Below, one piece after another: positions 16,303-24,715 of a stretch of DNA of 64,000 bases. Position 1 is the stretch's first letter. Every line of letters starts with the position of its first letter. Origin of the DNA: 1-14-0-10-37-14 sp037130845 (GTDB lineage: Bacteria; Patescibacteriota; Patescibacteriia; Patescibacteriales; Patescibacteriaceae); the NCBI GenBank assembly GCA_037130845.1, contig JBAXSE010000005.1:1-64000 (forward strand). The letters are read 5' to 3'. Position numbers and translations under genes: made by a program. The notes under the pieces were generated by a model. That model did not search any database and was not told the DNA's origin. It saw nothing but the letters and a program-made list of their open reading frames with translations.

Positions 16303-17019
16303 ATGTTATTAGAAATAAAAAATCTAACCAAGGACTATGGCGAGGAGGAGTTGATCACCCATGTCTTGAGGGGGGTTAGCTTTAAAGTTGAGGTAGGCGA
16401 ATTTATCTCGATTATGGGCCCGTCCGGTTCCGGCAAGTCAACTCTGATGCATATCATGGGGTTTTTGGATAAGCCTACGACCGGAACTTATGTTTTTGAG
16501 GGCAAGGACGTTACCAAGCTAACCGATGATCAGTTGGCTTTGATGCGAAATCAAAAAATCGGTTTTGTCTTCCAATCCTTCAATTTATTGCCGCGTACTA
16601 CGGTTCTCGAAAATGTCATGCTGCCGCTGGTCTATGCTCGGCAGAAAAAGGGCGATGCTCACAAGCGAGCCCTGGAGGTATTGGAGAGCGTCGGCCTATC
16701 GCATCGCTTGCATTATATGTCCAATCAGATTTCGGGCGGAGAAAAACAGCGTGTGGCTATCGCCCGCGCTTTGGTTAATAGTCCGGCGGTAATCTTTGCT
16801 GATGAGCCGACCGGCAATCTTGATTCAAAGTCGGGTATCCAAATTATGAAGATTCTGCAGGATTTAAACGAGTCGGGCAATACGATTATCTTGGTGACGC
16901 ACGAAACTTCCACTTCGGAACACGCAAAGCGCATTATCAGCATCCGCGACGGCTTGATTGAAAGCGACTCCTTGGTTAAGACGCGTCGTTTTGCCAAGGC
17001 GGAAAATATTTTGAAATAA
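16303..17019 (+). CDS. MacB/LolD-type ABC transporter ATP-binding protein
   Basis: A 238-residue ABC ATPase of the MacB/LolD/FtsE class. Walker [10 protein letters not shown] near residue 38, Q-loop [13 protein letters not shown], signature [15 protein letters not shown], Walker [13 protein letters not shown] and the switch VTHE are all present. The start is the ATG 1 bp after the adaptor's stop. It should drive the two permeases encoded at 17561 and 18822, although an oppositely oriented gene now lies between. Confidence 0.94.
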   Translation: MLLEIKNLTKDYGEEELITHVLRGVSFKVEVGEFISIMGPSGSGKSTLMHIMGFLDKPTTGTYVFEGKDVTKLTDDQLALMRNQKIGFVFQSFNLLPRTTVLENVMLPLVYARQKKGDAHKRALEVLESVGLSHRLHYMSNQISGGEKQRVAIARALVNSPAVIFADEPTGNLDSKSGIQIMKILQDLNESGNTIILVTHETSTSEHAKRIISIRDGLIESDSLVKTRRFAKAENILK

Positions 17020-17021
17020 AA

Positions 17022-17041
17022 AAGCCCCGCATGCGGGGCTT
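17022..17041. terminator. Terminator, stronger on the minus strand
   Basis: AAGCCCCGCATGCGGGGCTT is a perfect palindrome. A six-T run follows it on the minus strand and only a short one on the plus strand, so it mainly ends the 17045 gene. Confidence 0.75.
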
Positions 17042-17044
17042 AGC

Positions 17045-17485
17045 CTAAAGGATGTTAGGAAAGTCTTGTTTGAGTTTATCGATGATAATGCCGATTGTTT
17101 GATTGTCGAAGATAATCTTGCCATCTAACTTTTGGCGCCAGCTAACCATCAATTTTTTGTCCGGTGAACTTTTGAGCGAAGTCTCGTAGACTATATAATC
17201 GGTAATCTTGCCGATAGTTATCTGCTTGCATCTTTTGTCTGCGATAATTTTTTTAAAGTCGGTGATGGCAAATAAGTCGCGAGTGATAAATGGATAATCA
17301 CCGGCCTGTAAGCCAAAGAGCAGTTCATAAGCAATGTTGTCTATCTCGATAGATAGCCGTGTCACATGATAACAGCTGCCGTCAAAATCGATGTTAGATA
17401 GCCAGCTTGGGTTCTTGAGAAGGCGATTGACTGAATCTTGAGCGGAGATGTAATTGAAATTAAATGAATCTTTAGTATTATCCAC
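17045..17485 (-). CDS. Unknown 146-residue protein inside the exporter locus
   Basis: Unrecognised soluble protein. The start is a GTG at 17485 preceded by GAAAGGGAACC, a usable ribosome binding site. No signal peptide or membrane segment is seen. The sequence is mixed alpha/beta (SIEIDNIAYELLFGLQ, KIIFDNQTIGIIIDKLKQ). It is encoded against its neighbours and separates the ATPase from its permeases, which suggests insertion into an older operon. No function can be assigned. Confidence 0.7.
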   Translation of the reverse strand: MDNTKDSFNFNYISAQDSVNRLLKNPSWLSNIDFDGSCYHVTRLSIEIDNIAYELLFGLQAGDYPFITRDLFAITDFKKIIADKRCKQITIGKITDYIVYETSLKSSPDKKLMVSWRQKLDGKIIFDNQTIGIIIDKLKQDFPNIL

Positions 17486-17560
17486 GGTTCCCTTTCTGTA
17501 TATTAATGAACTAAAAGCATTTATTGATATAAAGCTAATTTATAGCATCTTTTAATAATA

Positions 17561-18820
17561 ATGTCAAGTCTTACTTACATAACCGAAATTTCTAAGAATT
17601 CGTTGCTGTCTTTGGCCGAAAACAAGCGGCGGACTTTGTTGACCACTCTTGGCATAATTATTGGCGTTAGCTCGGTGATAGTCATTATGGCAATCGGGCT
17701 GAGCGCTCAGGGTTTGATCTTGGCCCAAGTCAACAAATTGGGCAGCAATTTGATAGGTATTATGCCGGGCAAATCAGAAGATAAAGGACCGCCGGCGACT
17801 GTGTTCGGCATAGTCATCACTACCTTGACTTACGAAGACGCGTTAGCCATTAAACAAGCCAATAATGTGCCGCACGTGGTTGACGTTTCCGCCAATGTTC
17901 GCGGCTCCGAGGTAGTCACTTGGCAAGCTAACCAGCTGACCGCCGATGTCTTTGGCACTAATGTCGGATATTTGCCGGTAGAAGGCGGCCAGGTCGCCGA
18001 GGGACGATTCTTTACCGATGACGAGGATAAGAGTGTTAGTCGAGTGGCAGTGTTAGGCTCGGCAGTTAAAAATGATTTGTTTGATGGCAATAATCCTATC
18101 GGCCGCAAGATTAAGATTGGCACCCAGACTTTTGAAGTGATCGGCGTTATGGAACAACGCGGCAAGGTGGCTTTTCAGGATTATGACAATTATATCTTTA
18201 TACCTCTCAATACCATGCAGAAGTTGATTGCCGGCGTGCGTCACTTGGGTTTTATCCGGGTCAAGATAGATAAGCAAGAGAATGTTGCTGAGGCGATTGC
18301 TGATATTGGCGCTACTCTGCGCGAACGGCATGGCATCAAGGATATGAGCGGCGCCAATGATGACTTTACGGTGCGCGCGGCCGCCGAAGCTTTGGACGCG
18401 CTTACAACAGTCACCAACAGCCTGCGTTTCTTTCTGGCCGCTATGGCGGCTTTGTCTTTGGTGGTGGGCGGCATCGGCATTATGAATATTATGCTTATCC
18501 GCGTGGCTCAACGGACGCGCGAGATCGGCTTGCGCAAGGCTATCGGCGCAACCAATTCGGACATAGTCACCCAATTTTTAGTCGAGTCTATTTCTATTAC
18601 CCTTTTGGGCGGATTGATTGGCATTGGATTCGGTGAATTTTTGGCTTGGCTGATCGCGCAGGTCGCGCAGGCGCTTGGTTATGATTGGCAGTTTATCGTC
18701 AGCCCTTGGTCGATAGTATTGGCGGTCGGCGTCTCGATGGCTATCGGTTTGATATTCGGCCTGTATCCGGCGCGCAAAGCCGGCCGTTTGAATCCGATTG
18801 AAGCATTAAGATACGAATGA
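17561..18820 (+). CDS. MacB-type ABC permease 1
   Basis: A 419-residue permease of the MacB/FtsX family. The N-terminal helix follows LAENKRRTLLTTLGIIIGVSSVIVI, a large extracytoplasmic MacB-PCD domain fills about 50-285, and three C-terminal helices form the FtsX core with RTREIGLRKAIGAT between helices. It ends YPARKAGRLNPIEALRYE, the common family ending. The paralogous permease starts 1 bp after its stop, suggesting a heterodimer. It lacks a fused ATPase domain; the separate ATPase is encoded upstream. Confidence 0.92.
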   Translation: MSSLTYITEISKNSLLSLAENKRRTLLTTLGIIIGVSSVIVIMAIGLSAQGLILAQVNKLGSNLIGIMPGKSEDKGPPATVFGIVITTLTYEDALAIKQANNVPHVVDVSANVRGSEVVTWQANQLTADVFGTNVGYLPVEGGQVAEGRFFTDDEDKSVSRVAVLGSAVKNDLFDGNNPIGRKIKIGTQTFEVIGVMEQRGKVAFQDYDNYIFIPLNTMQKLIAGVRHLGFIRVKIDKQENVAEAIADIGATLRERHGIKDMSGANDDFTVRAAAEALDALTTVTNSLRFFLAAMAALSLVVGGIGIMNIMLIRVAQRTREIGLRKAIGATNSDIVTQFLVESISITLLGGLIGIGFGEFLAWLIAQVAQALGYDWQFIVSPWSIVLAVGVSMAIGLIFGLYPARKAGRLNPIEALRYE

Positions 18821-18821
18821 T

Positions 18822-20078
18822 ATGCATAGGATTTCCGCCTTTAAAACGACATTCAGAATAATGCTGTCTAACAAAGTCAGAACGCTTTTGACGATGTTGG
18901 GCATCATTATCGGCATTGCCAGCATTATGATCGTCTATTCCACCGGAGAAGGCATCTTTGGCTTGGTCGTCGGCCAGGTTCAGTCTTTCGGCACTGATAT
19001 TATTGAAACGGAAATCAAGGTGCCATCCAATAAAAAGGGCCAGGCAGGGGAGTCGCAATCGGCATCGGCTATTGCCAGCGGCGTGCAGATTACCACTTTG
19101 GTTATCAAAGACATGGAGGATGTGCGGAAGATAGCTAACGTCAAAAACGCTTATGGCGCTATTATGAGCCAGGAACAGGTTAGTTATCGCGCGGAGAACA
19201 GGCGGGCTTTTGTCTTGGGCACGACAGCCGGCTATATTGAGATTGATAAATCAACGATTGCCAGCGGCAGGTTTTTTACCGATGCCGAAGACAAGAATCT
19301 GAGCGAGGTGGCGGTGCTGGGCTTTAAAATGAAAGATAAATTATTCGGCGATGAGGATCCGATAGGCAAAACGATTACATTGCGCAAGCATAAGTTTACG
19401 GTGATCGGCGTCATGACAGAGCGAGGCGGCGGTATGTTCTTGGATTTTGATAATTATGTTTATGTGCCTCTGCGCACCTTGCAAAAGAAAGTGATGGGCT
19501 TGGATTATATGATGTATATGGTGCATCAGCTGAAGGATCCGGCCAAAGGGGAGGAGACGGCGGCCGAGGCAGCTTCTATCTTGCGCGTTAATCACAAGAT
19601 TACAGATCCTAATCGCGATGATTTTCGCGTAGTTACCATGAGCGAGGCTTTGGGCAGCTTGAAAACTGTTTCTGACGCTATTACCTTGCTATTGCTGGGT
19701 ATTGTCATTATCTCATTGATAGTGGGCGGCGTCGGCATTATGAATGTCATGTATGTGGTAGTGACAGAGCGCACCATGGAAATCGGCTTGCGCAAGGCAG
19801 TCGGCGCGACGGTTGGCGATATCTTGTGGGAGTTTTTAGTGGAATCGGTGGTTATTACGACCATCGGCGGGCTGATTGGCATTGTGGTAGGCATCGGTGT
19901 TTCGGCATTGGTCGCTTATTTTGCCCAGAGTTACGGTTTTGCCTGGTCGTTGGTTATCCCGGCCAAGGCCTATGTTGTTTCGATAGTCTTCTCCATGGTT
20001 TGCGGAGTATTTTTCGGACTCTATCCTGCGCGCAAAGCCGCCTTGCTCGATCCGATCGAGGCAATAAGAACTGAATAG
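18822..20078 (+). CDS. MacB-type ABC permease 2
   Basis: Paralog of the preceding permease, 418 residues, with the same plan: KVRTLLTMLGIIIGIASIMIV at the first helix, a MacB-PCD periplasmic domain, ERTMEIGLRKAVGATVGDI in the FtsX core and YPARKAALLDPIEAIRTE at the end. A Lys/Ser/Gln-rich stretch (SNKKGQAGESQSASA) after the first helix differs from permease 1. The pair probably forms a heterodimeric transmembrane unit with the ATPase at 16303. The substrate is unknown. Confidence 0.92.
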   Translation: MHRISAFKTTFRIMLSNKVRTLLTMLGIIIGIASIMIVYSTGEGIFGLVVGQVQSFGTDIIETEIKVPSNKKGQAGESQSASAIASGVQITTLVIKDMEDVRKIANVKNAYGAIMSQEQVSYRAENRRAFVLGTTAGYIEIDKSTIASGRFFTDAEDKNLSEVAVLGFKMKDKLFGDEDPIGKTITLRKHKFTVIGVMTERGGGMFLDFDNYVYVPLRTLQKKVMGLDYMMYMVHQLKDPAKGEETAAEAASILRVNHKITDPNRDDFRVVTMSEALGSLKTVSDAITLLLLGIVIISLIVGGVGIMNVMYVVVTERTMEIGLRKAVGATVGDILWEFLVESVVITTIGGLIGIVVGIGVSALVAYFAQSYGFAWSLVIPAKAYVVSIVFSMVCGVFFGLYPARKAALLDPIEAIRTE

Positions 20079-20094
20079 TAATTTGTTATCATAT

Positions 20095-22080
20095 ATGTTT
20101 AAGAAAAAAAACAATCTGCTGCATCTATATACCGATGAATTGCGCAATGAAATCGGCGATCATCTTTTTTGGGAGCGGCGCAATCGCCGACAGTTGCGGC
20201 TAAAGTTTTTGTCATACTTGGTCTGGCTGCTAGTGGGCGGCATTCTGTTGATTGCGTTTAATCTGGCCGTCCTTTATCCCGGGGCGCGAGACGGCTATCG
20301 AGCCGCATTGGCCGCCAAGGGCGATTTGGCTGCCGCGCAAGCTTCGATTGCCAAAAATGATGAGGCCTCGGCTTTACAGCAACTTGAGGCAGCGACCAAT
20401 GAACTGGAAACCGCAATCCGCAGCTTGAAAAAAATACAGTTCAGTCCGGTTGGCTGGCTCCCGATTGTCAGCCAGCGCCTATCGGACGCAGACAAATTGT
20501 TAGTAGCCGCTAAATTAACTGCGACCGCGGTCCATACGGCTTATCTTTCCGGCCAGCCATTGTTTCGATTGTTGCCCGGTTCCGCAAGTATAAATTTTGG
20601 CAAGATGACGGCTGATCAAAAAAAGGAAGTGCTGGCTAGCGTGGCTGCCGGCCAACAATTCTTGCCCGACCTTAAGGTTAATCTGACTTCGGCGCGTGAT
20701 TTATTAAAGTCAATCGAAGACCCTGGTTTTTTCTTGTCTTACGGCCTAAGAATTGATGAATTGGCAGTGCGTCTTGACCAGGGCTTGGCAATGGTGCAGC
20801 AAGCGGAGCCTTATGCCTTGCTTTTGCCCGCTTTGGCCGGGCATGGTAAAAGCGCCAGTTATTTGCTGGTATTCGAGAATCGCCATGAGCTGAGGCCTAC
20901 CGGCGGCTTTATCGGCAGCTTTGGGTTAGGCGTGGTAAACGAAGGCCAAATTGAGCGCATGGAGACAAAAGACGTCTACAAGCTGGATTGGCCGTCCAAA
21001 GAAAAATTCAACCAAGAGCCGCCGGCCCCGATCAAACAATATCTGGGCCAAGCCAAGTGGTTTTTCCGCGATGCCAATTGGAACCCCGATTGGCCTCTTA
21101 CTGCGCAGAAGCTGGTTTCTTTTTATCAGCAAGAGAACGCCTTTGCGCCGACGCCTGACCAGCAAACCGAATTTGATTTTGTTATCGCTTTGACGCCGGA
21201 CGTAATAGTTGATTTTATCAATCTGACCGGTCCGGTAATCATTAAGGGCCAGACTTATACCGGACAAAACTTTGTTGATCTATTGCAGCAGAACACGGAG
21301 GTGGATTATGAAAAATTCGGTTATGCTCGCGCTGATCGCAAGGCAGTGCTGGGCGAGATTGCCAAAGAGCTCCAAGGCAGAGTGTTGGCAAATTTGGATA
21401 AACTATGGCAAAGCAGCTTGAATATCCTGTCTGAAAATCTGGCCAAGAAAAATATGTTAGTGTGGGCCGATGATCCGAATGTTGCGGTGTATTTCGATCA
21501 ACAAGGCTGGGATGGTGCCATGAAAGAAACAGACGGTGATTATGCTATGTTAGTGGACGCTAATTTACATGCTTTGAAAACCGACGCGGTTATTAGCCGG
21601 CAAATATCCTACAAGCTGACGGAAAGCACCGCCGGCTTAGTTGCTAAATTCGATGTTAATTATGCCCATAGCGGAACCAGCGATTGGAAAACCGGCGCAT
21701 ATCGCACTTATGCCAGGCTATACGTACCCAAGGGTTCGCAGCTAATTAATATGGCAGGAACTTCTAGCACCGTAGATATAGGCGAGGAAAATAATAAGAC
21801 ATATTTTGGTACATTTTTGTCAATAGAACCAGGCAAAATCGGGGGCTTGTCATTTGAGTACAAATTGCCCTATAATCTGAAGGATCGCTTGAGTGCAAAA
21901 GGCTATAGCCTGTGGCTGCAAAAACAGCCCGGCACTATAAGCGATCTGAGCATCGATTTGACTTTCTTGCGCCCAATCCGCCGTTTTGAGCCGGCAAGCT
22001 TGATTTCCAGCCAACAAGGCAGCCGGGTTTGGTGGAGAGAGAAAATAATGCAAGACAAATTTTATCAAGTAAACTTTTAA
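20095..22080 (+). CDS. DUF4012 envelope protein
   Basis: A 661-residue protein of the DUF4012 family, widespread in CPR and Gram-positive envelopes. One N-terminal membrane helix (YLVWLLVGGILLIAFNLAV) follows a basic cytoplasmic tail; the remainder is extracellular. Helical Ala-rich region at about 75-250, then the family hallmarks ENRHELRPTGGFIGSFG near 265 and FRDANWNPDWP near 320. The ATG at 20095 is preferred to a TTG 12 bp upstream. It follows the exporter genes closely and ends 2 bp before mreB. The biochemical role of the family is not established. Confidence 0.9.
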   Translation: MFKKKNNLLHLYTDELRNEIGDHLFWERRNRRQLRLKFLSYLVWLLVGGILLIAFNLAVLYPGARDGYRAALAAKGDLAAAQASIAKNDEASALQQLEAATNELETAIRSLKKIQFSPVGWLPIVSQRLSDADKLLVAAKLTATAVHTAYLSGQPLFRLLPGSASINFGKMTADQKKEVLASVAAGQQFLPDLKVNLTSARDLLKSIEDPGFFLSYGLRIDELAVRLDQGLAMVQQAEPYALLLPALAGHGKSASYLLVFENRHELRPTGGFIGSFGLGVVNEGQIERMETKDVYKLDWPSKEKFNQEPPAPIKQYLGQAKWFFRDANWNPDWPLTAQKLVSFYQQENAFAPTPDQQTEFDFVIALTPDVIVDFINLTGPVIIKGQTYTGQNFVDLLQQNTEVDYEKFGYARADRKAVLGEIAKELQGRVLANLDKLWQSSLNILSENLAKKNMLVWADDPNVAVYFDQQGWDGAMKETDGDYAMLVDANLHALKTDAVISRQISYKLTESTAGLVAKFDVNYAHSGTSDWKTGAYRTYARLYVPKGSQLINMAGTSSTVDIGEENNKTYFGTFLSIEPGKIGGLSFEYKLPYNLKDRLSAKGYSLWLQKQPGTISDLSIDLTFLRPIRRFEPASLISSQQGSRVWWREKIMQDKFYQVNF

Positions 22081-22082
22081 CC

Positions 22083-23099
22083 ATGTTTCCAAAACTGATT
22101 AAGCGCATCGGCATCGATCTTGGCACTACTTATACTTTGGTTTATGTACCTGGCCGCGGCATTATCATTAATGAACCCAGCGTTGTGGCCATATCAATGA
22201 TTGATAAGAAGATCTTGGCTGTCGGTATCGAGGCCAAGGATATGTTGGGCCGTACGCCTGACAATATCATGGCTATCAAGCCGCTTAAGGATGGCGTAAT
22301 CGCTGATTATCGTACAACTGAGGCTATGTTGAGATATTTTATCAATAAGGCTTTGGGCGGCATGCGCTTGTTTAGGCCCGAGGTCATGGTCGCCGTTCCG
22401 GCCGGCATCACTTCCACCGAACGGCGCGCGGTTATTGACGCTACGATTGCTGCCGGAGCCAAGGCTGCATATATCATTAAGGAGCCGGTAGCCGCGGCGG
22501 TCGGCGCTGACATTCCGATCGGTTCCGCATCCGGCCATATGATTGTCGATATCGGCGGAGGGACAGCGGAAATGGCAGTCTTATCATTGGGCGGTATCGT
22601 CACTTCAACCTCGGTTCGAGTCGGCGGCAACAAATTTGACGAAGCGATTGTTGATTTTGTCCGCCGCAAATACAATCTGGCTATCGGCGAGCGCACCAGC
22701 GAAGACATCAAGATTAATATCGGTTCGGCGCTGTATCTGGAAGACAAGCTGACTATGGAAATCAAGGGCCGCGACTTAGTGACAGGCTTGCCCCGCAATA
22801 TCATCATCACTTCCGATGATGTGACTGATGCGCTGCAAGCGCCGCTGGAGGTGATTGTCGGTGCAATCAAGAAGATGCTGTCCGAGACTCCGCCCGAGCT
22901 GTCGGCGGATATCATGGGCAAAGGTATGGTGCTGTCGGGTGGCAGTTCATTGTTGCGCAATATTGATCAGCTAGTGTATCGAACTACCGATGTGCCGGTC
23001 TTTATCGCCGACGAAGCTTTGTTGTGCGTGGCTAAGGGCACAGGCATAACGTTGGATAATCTGCACAGCTATCAGCGGTCTTTGTTTGCTATCAAATAG
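22083..23099 (+). CDS. mreB: Rod-shape protein MreB
   Basis: Actin-like filament protein that positions the lateral-wall machinery at the inner membrane. The 338 residues carry GIDLGTTYTLVYV (phosphate 1), DIGGGTAEMAV (phosphate 2) and VLSGGSSLLRN (adenosine), all at the expected places. The ATG at 22083 lies 2 bp after the preceding stop; an earlier GTG inside that gene is rejected. No mreC or mreD follows. An inverted hairpin repeat lies 18 bp after the stop. Confidence 0.96.
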   Translation: MFPKLIKRIGIDLGTTYTLVYVPGRGIIINEPSVVAISMIDKKILAVGIEAKDMLGRTPDNIMAIKPLKDGVIADYRTTEAMLRYFINKALGGMRLFRPEVMVAVPAGITSTERRAVIDATIAAGAKAAYIIKEPVAAAVGADIPIGSASGHMIVDIGGGTAEMAVLSLGGIVTSTSVRVGGNKFDEAIVDFVRRKYNLAIGERTSEDIKINIGSALYLEDKLTMEIKGRDLVTGLPRNIIITSDDVTDALQAPLEVIVGAIKKMLSETPPELSADIMGKGMVLSGGSSLLRNIDQLVYRTTDVPVFIADEALLCVAKGTGITLDNLHSYQRSLFAIK

Positions 23100-23113
23100 T
23101 ATGTATTTGTGGT

Positions 23114-23150
23114 ATTTACCTCCTGTACTCCAGGAGGTCTCCCCACGAAG
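23114..23150 (-). repeat. Hairpin repeat family, inverted copy E
   Basis: Hairpin ACCTCCTGTACTCCAGGAGG plus T (23118-23138), then CTCCCCACG as in copy B. It faces copy F across about 60 bp with no gene, giving a compact cargo-free pair. Confidence 0.75.
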
Positions 23151-23212
23151 ACTGAAAGAAGTATTATAGCAGAGCATGGTCAGAGTCGCGAAAAAATAAA
23201 TATCGATATTCT

Positions 23213-23297
23213 TGTTCCGGAAATGCTGTAAACGATTATTTGTAAATTACACCTTACTACATATTTAGGAGATCTCCGGGAGTACCGGAGATAAATA
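23213..23297 (+). repeat. Hairpin repeat family, direct copy F
   Basis: TTCCGGAAATG then a divergent middle, ending TTAGGAGATCTCCGGGAGTA CCGGAGATAAATA in two parts; hairpin at 23272-23292. GGAGAT is the ribosome binding site of the glycosyltransferase at 23304. Confidence 0.75.
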
Positions 23298-23303
23298 TCA
23301 CAT

Positions 23304-24560
23304 ATGCTCATAGGCATCGATGCCAGCCGCGCTAACCGCAGCCATAAGACGGGAACAGAATGGTATAGCTACCATCTGATCCGCGAGTTGGCTAAGCTGG
23401 ACAAAGACAATCAATATATCTTATATACCGACACGCCTCTGACCGGAGGCATGGCGGATTTAAACGAGGGCAACCGAGACGGCACGCCGCCGGTAGATGC
23501 CAAAGGTTTTCAGATTATAAAAAGTCCGCATCATAATTTTCGCGCTAAGGTGCTCAAGTGGTCGCATCGGTTTTTTTGGACTCAAGGACGCTTGTCGCTG
23601 GAGATGATCCGCCATGCGCCCGATGTTTTGTTTGTACCCGCCCATACTCTGCCTCTGATCCATCCTAAAAAATCTGTAGTTACTATCCATGATATCGGCT
23701 TTAAGCGCCAGGAAGGCCTTTATAATAAAGCGCGGTTAGGATACAAAGGACGATTTTTTGATAGCTTGGTTAAGGTGCTGACCGGCGGACGTTATCGCGC
23801 TACCCATCTGGATTATTTGGAATGGTCAACTTTGTTTGCGCTAGAACAAGCCGCTAAGGTGATCACTATCTCTGAGTTTTCTAAAAAAGAGATCATCGAT
23901 GTTTATCAAGCAAAGCCAGAGAAGCTCGCGGTGGTATACAATGGTTATGATCAAGAAATATATCATCCGGTCACTGATGAAGGCTTAATCGTTGAAACAT
24001 TAAATAAGTATGGCATTAGCCGGCCTTACGTATTTTACGTCGGCCGTTTGGAAAAAAAGAAAAATACGGCTCGCTTGATCGAGGCTTTTGCCTTGCTTAA
24101 AAACGAACACCAGTCATTGAACCACAAGCTGGTCTTGGTCGGCGATGCCAGCTTCGGCTATGACCAGATTCGCATGGTCGTGCATCAATATGGCATCAGC
24201 GATGATGTCATTCTAACCGGCTGGGTGGAAGAGGCGGACATGCCGGTTATCTTCTCGGCCGCTACCGCTTTTATTTTTCCGTCGCATTACGAAGGCTTTG
24301 GCATCCCTTTGTTGCAGGCAATGGCTTGCGGCACTCCGATTGTGGCTAGCTCCGCTGCCAGTATTCCGGAGATTGCCGGGGAGGCGGCTTGGTATTTTGA
24401 CCCCACTAACACCGAAGAGATGGCCGAAAAGATTACCGACGTTATCCTGAGCCAGGACTTGCGCCAAGAGCTTTTGGACGCGGCCAAAGAGCAGATTAAG
24501 CAATTTAGCTGGCAACGGGCTGCCCGTGAGACTTTAACGGTACTGGAAAGCTTAAAATAA
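23304..24560 (+). CDS. GT4-family glycosyltransferase
   Basis: A 418-residue GT-B retaining glycosyltransferase. N-terminal acceptor domain begins MLIGIDASRANRSHKTGTE. The nucleotide-sugar domain contains YVFYVGRLEKKKN near residue 235 and the E-x7-E region SHYEGFGIPLLQAMACG near 333. No membrane segment is seen, so it is probably cytoplasmic or peripheral. Its ribosome binding site lies in hairpin copy F. It is followed by its own terminator. The sugar and acceptor cannot be inferred. Confidence 0.9.
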   Translation: MLIGIDASRANRSHKTGTEWYSYHLIRELAKLDKDNQYILYTDTPLTGGMADLNEGNRDGTPPVDAKGFQIIKSPHHNFRAKVLKWSHRFFWTQGRLSLEMIRHAPDVLFVPAHTLPLIHPKKSVVTIHDIGFKRQEGLYNKARLGYKGRFFDSLVKVLTGGRYRATHLDYLEWSTLFALEQAAKVITISEFSKKEIIDVYQAKPEKLAVVYNGYDQEIYHPVTDEGLIVETLNKYGISRPYVFYVGRLEKKKNTARLIEAFALLKNEHQSLNHKLVLVGDASFGYDQIRMVVHQYGISDDVILTGWVEEADMPVIFSAATAFIFPSHYEGFGIPLLQAMACGTPIVASSAASIPEIAGEAAWYFDPTNTEEMAEKITDVILSQDLRQELLDAAKEQIKQFSWQRAARETLTVLESLK

Positions 24561-24578
24561 GGAATTACATCAATAATC

Positions 24579-24599
24579 CAGCCCAAAGGGCTGTTTTTT
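24579..24599 (+). terminator. Terminator after the GT4 gene
   Basis: CAGCCC-AAA-GGGCTG followed by six T. Confidence 0.85.
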
Positions 24600-24631
24600 G
24601 TTCTAATCTAGGGCTTTTTTGGTCAAATCTA

Positions 24632-24660
24632 TTGACTTTTTGTGCCGAATGTGATATAAT
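24632..24660 (+). promoter_or_regulatory. Promoter of the dockerin-protein gene
   Basis: TTGACT, a 17-bp spacer and TATAAT. The spacer end AATGTGATATA and the leader TTTATCAC-ATTATAGGAG are shared with the promoter at 26649. Confidence 0.8.
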
Positions 24661-24715
24661 ATTACTTACTTAGAACCTTTACAATTAATATTTATCACTA
24701 TTATAGGAGGCCGAA

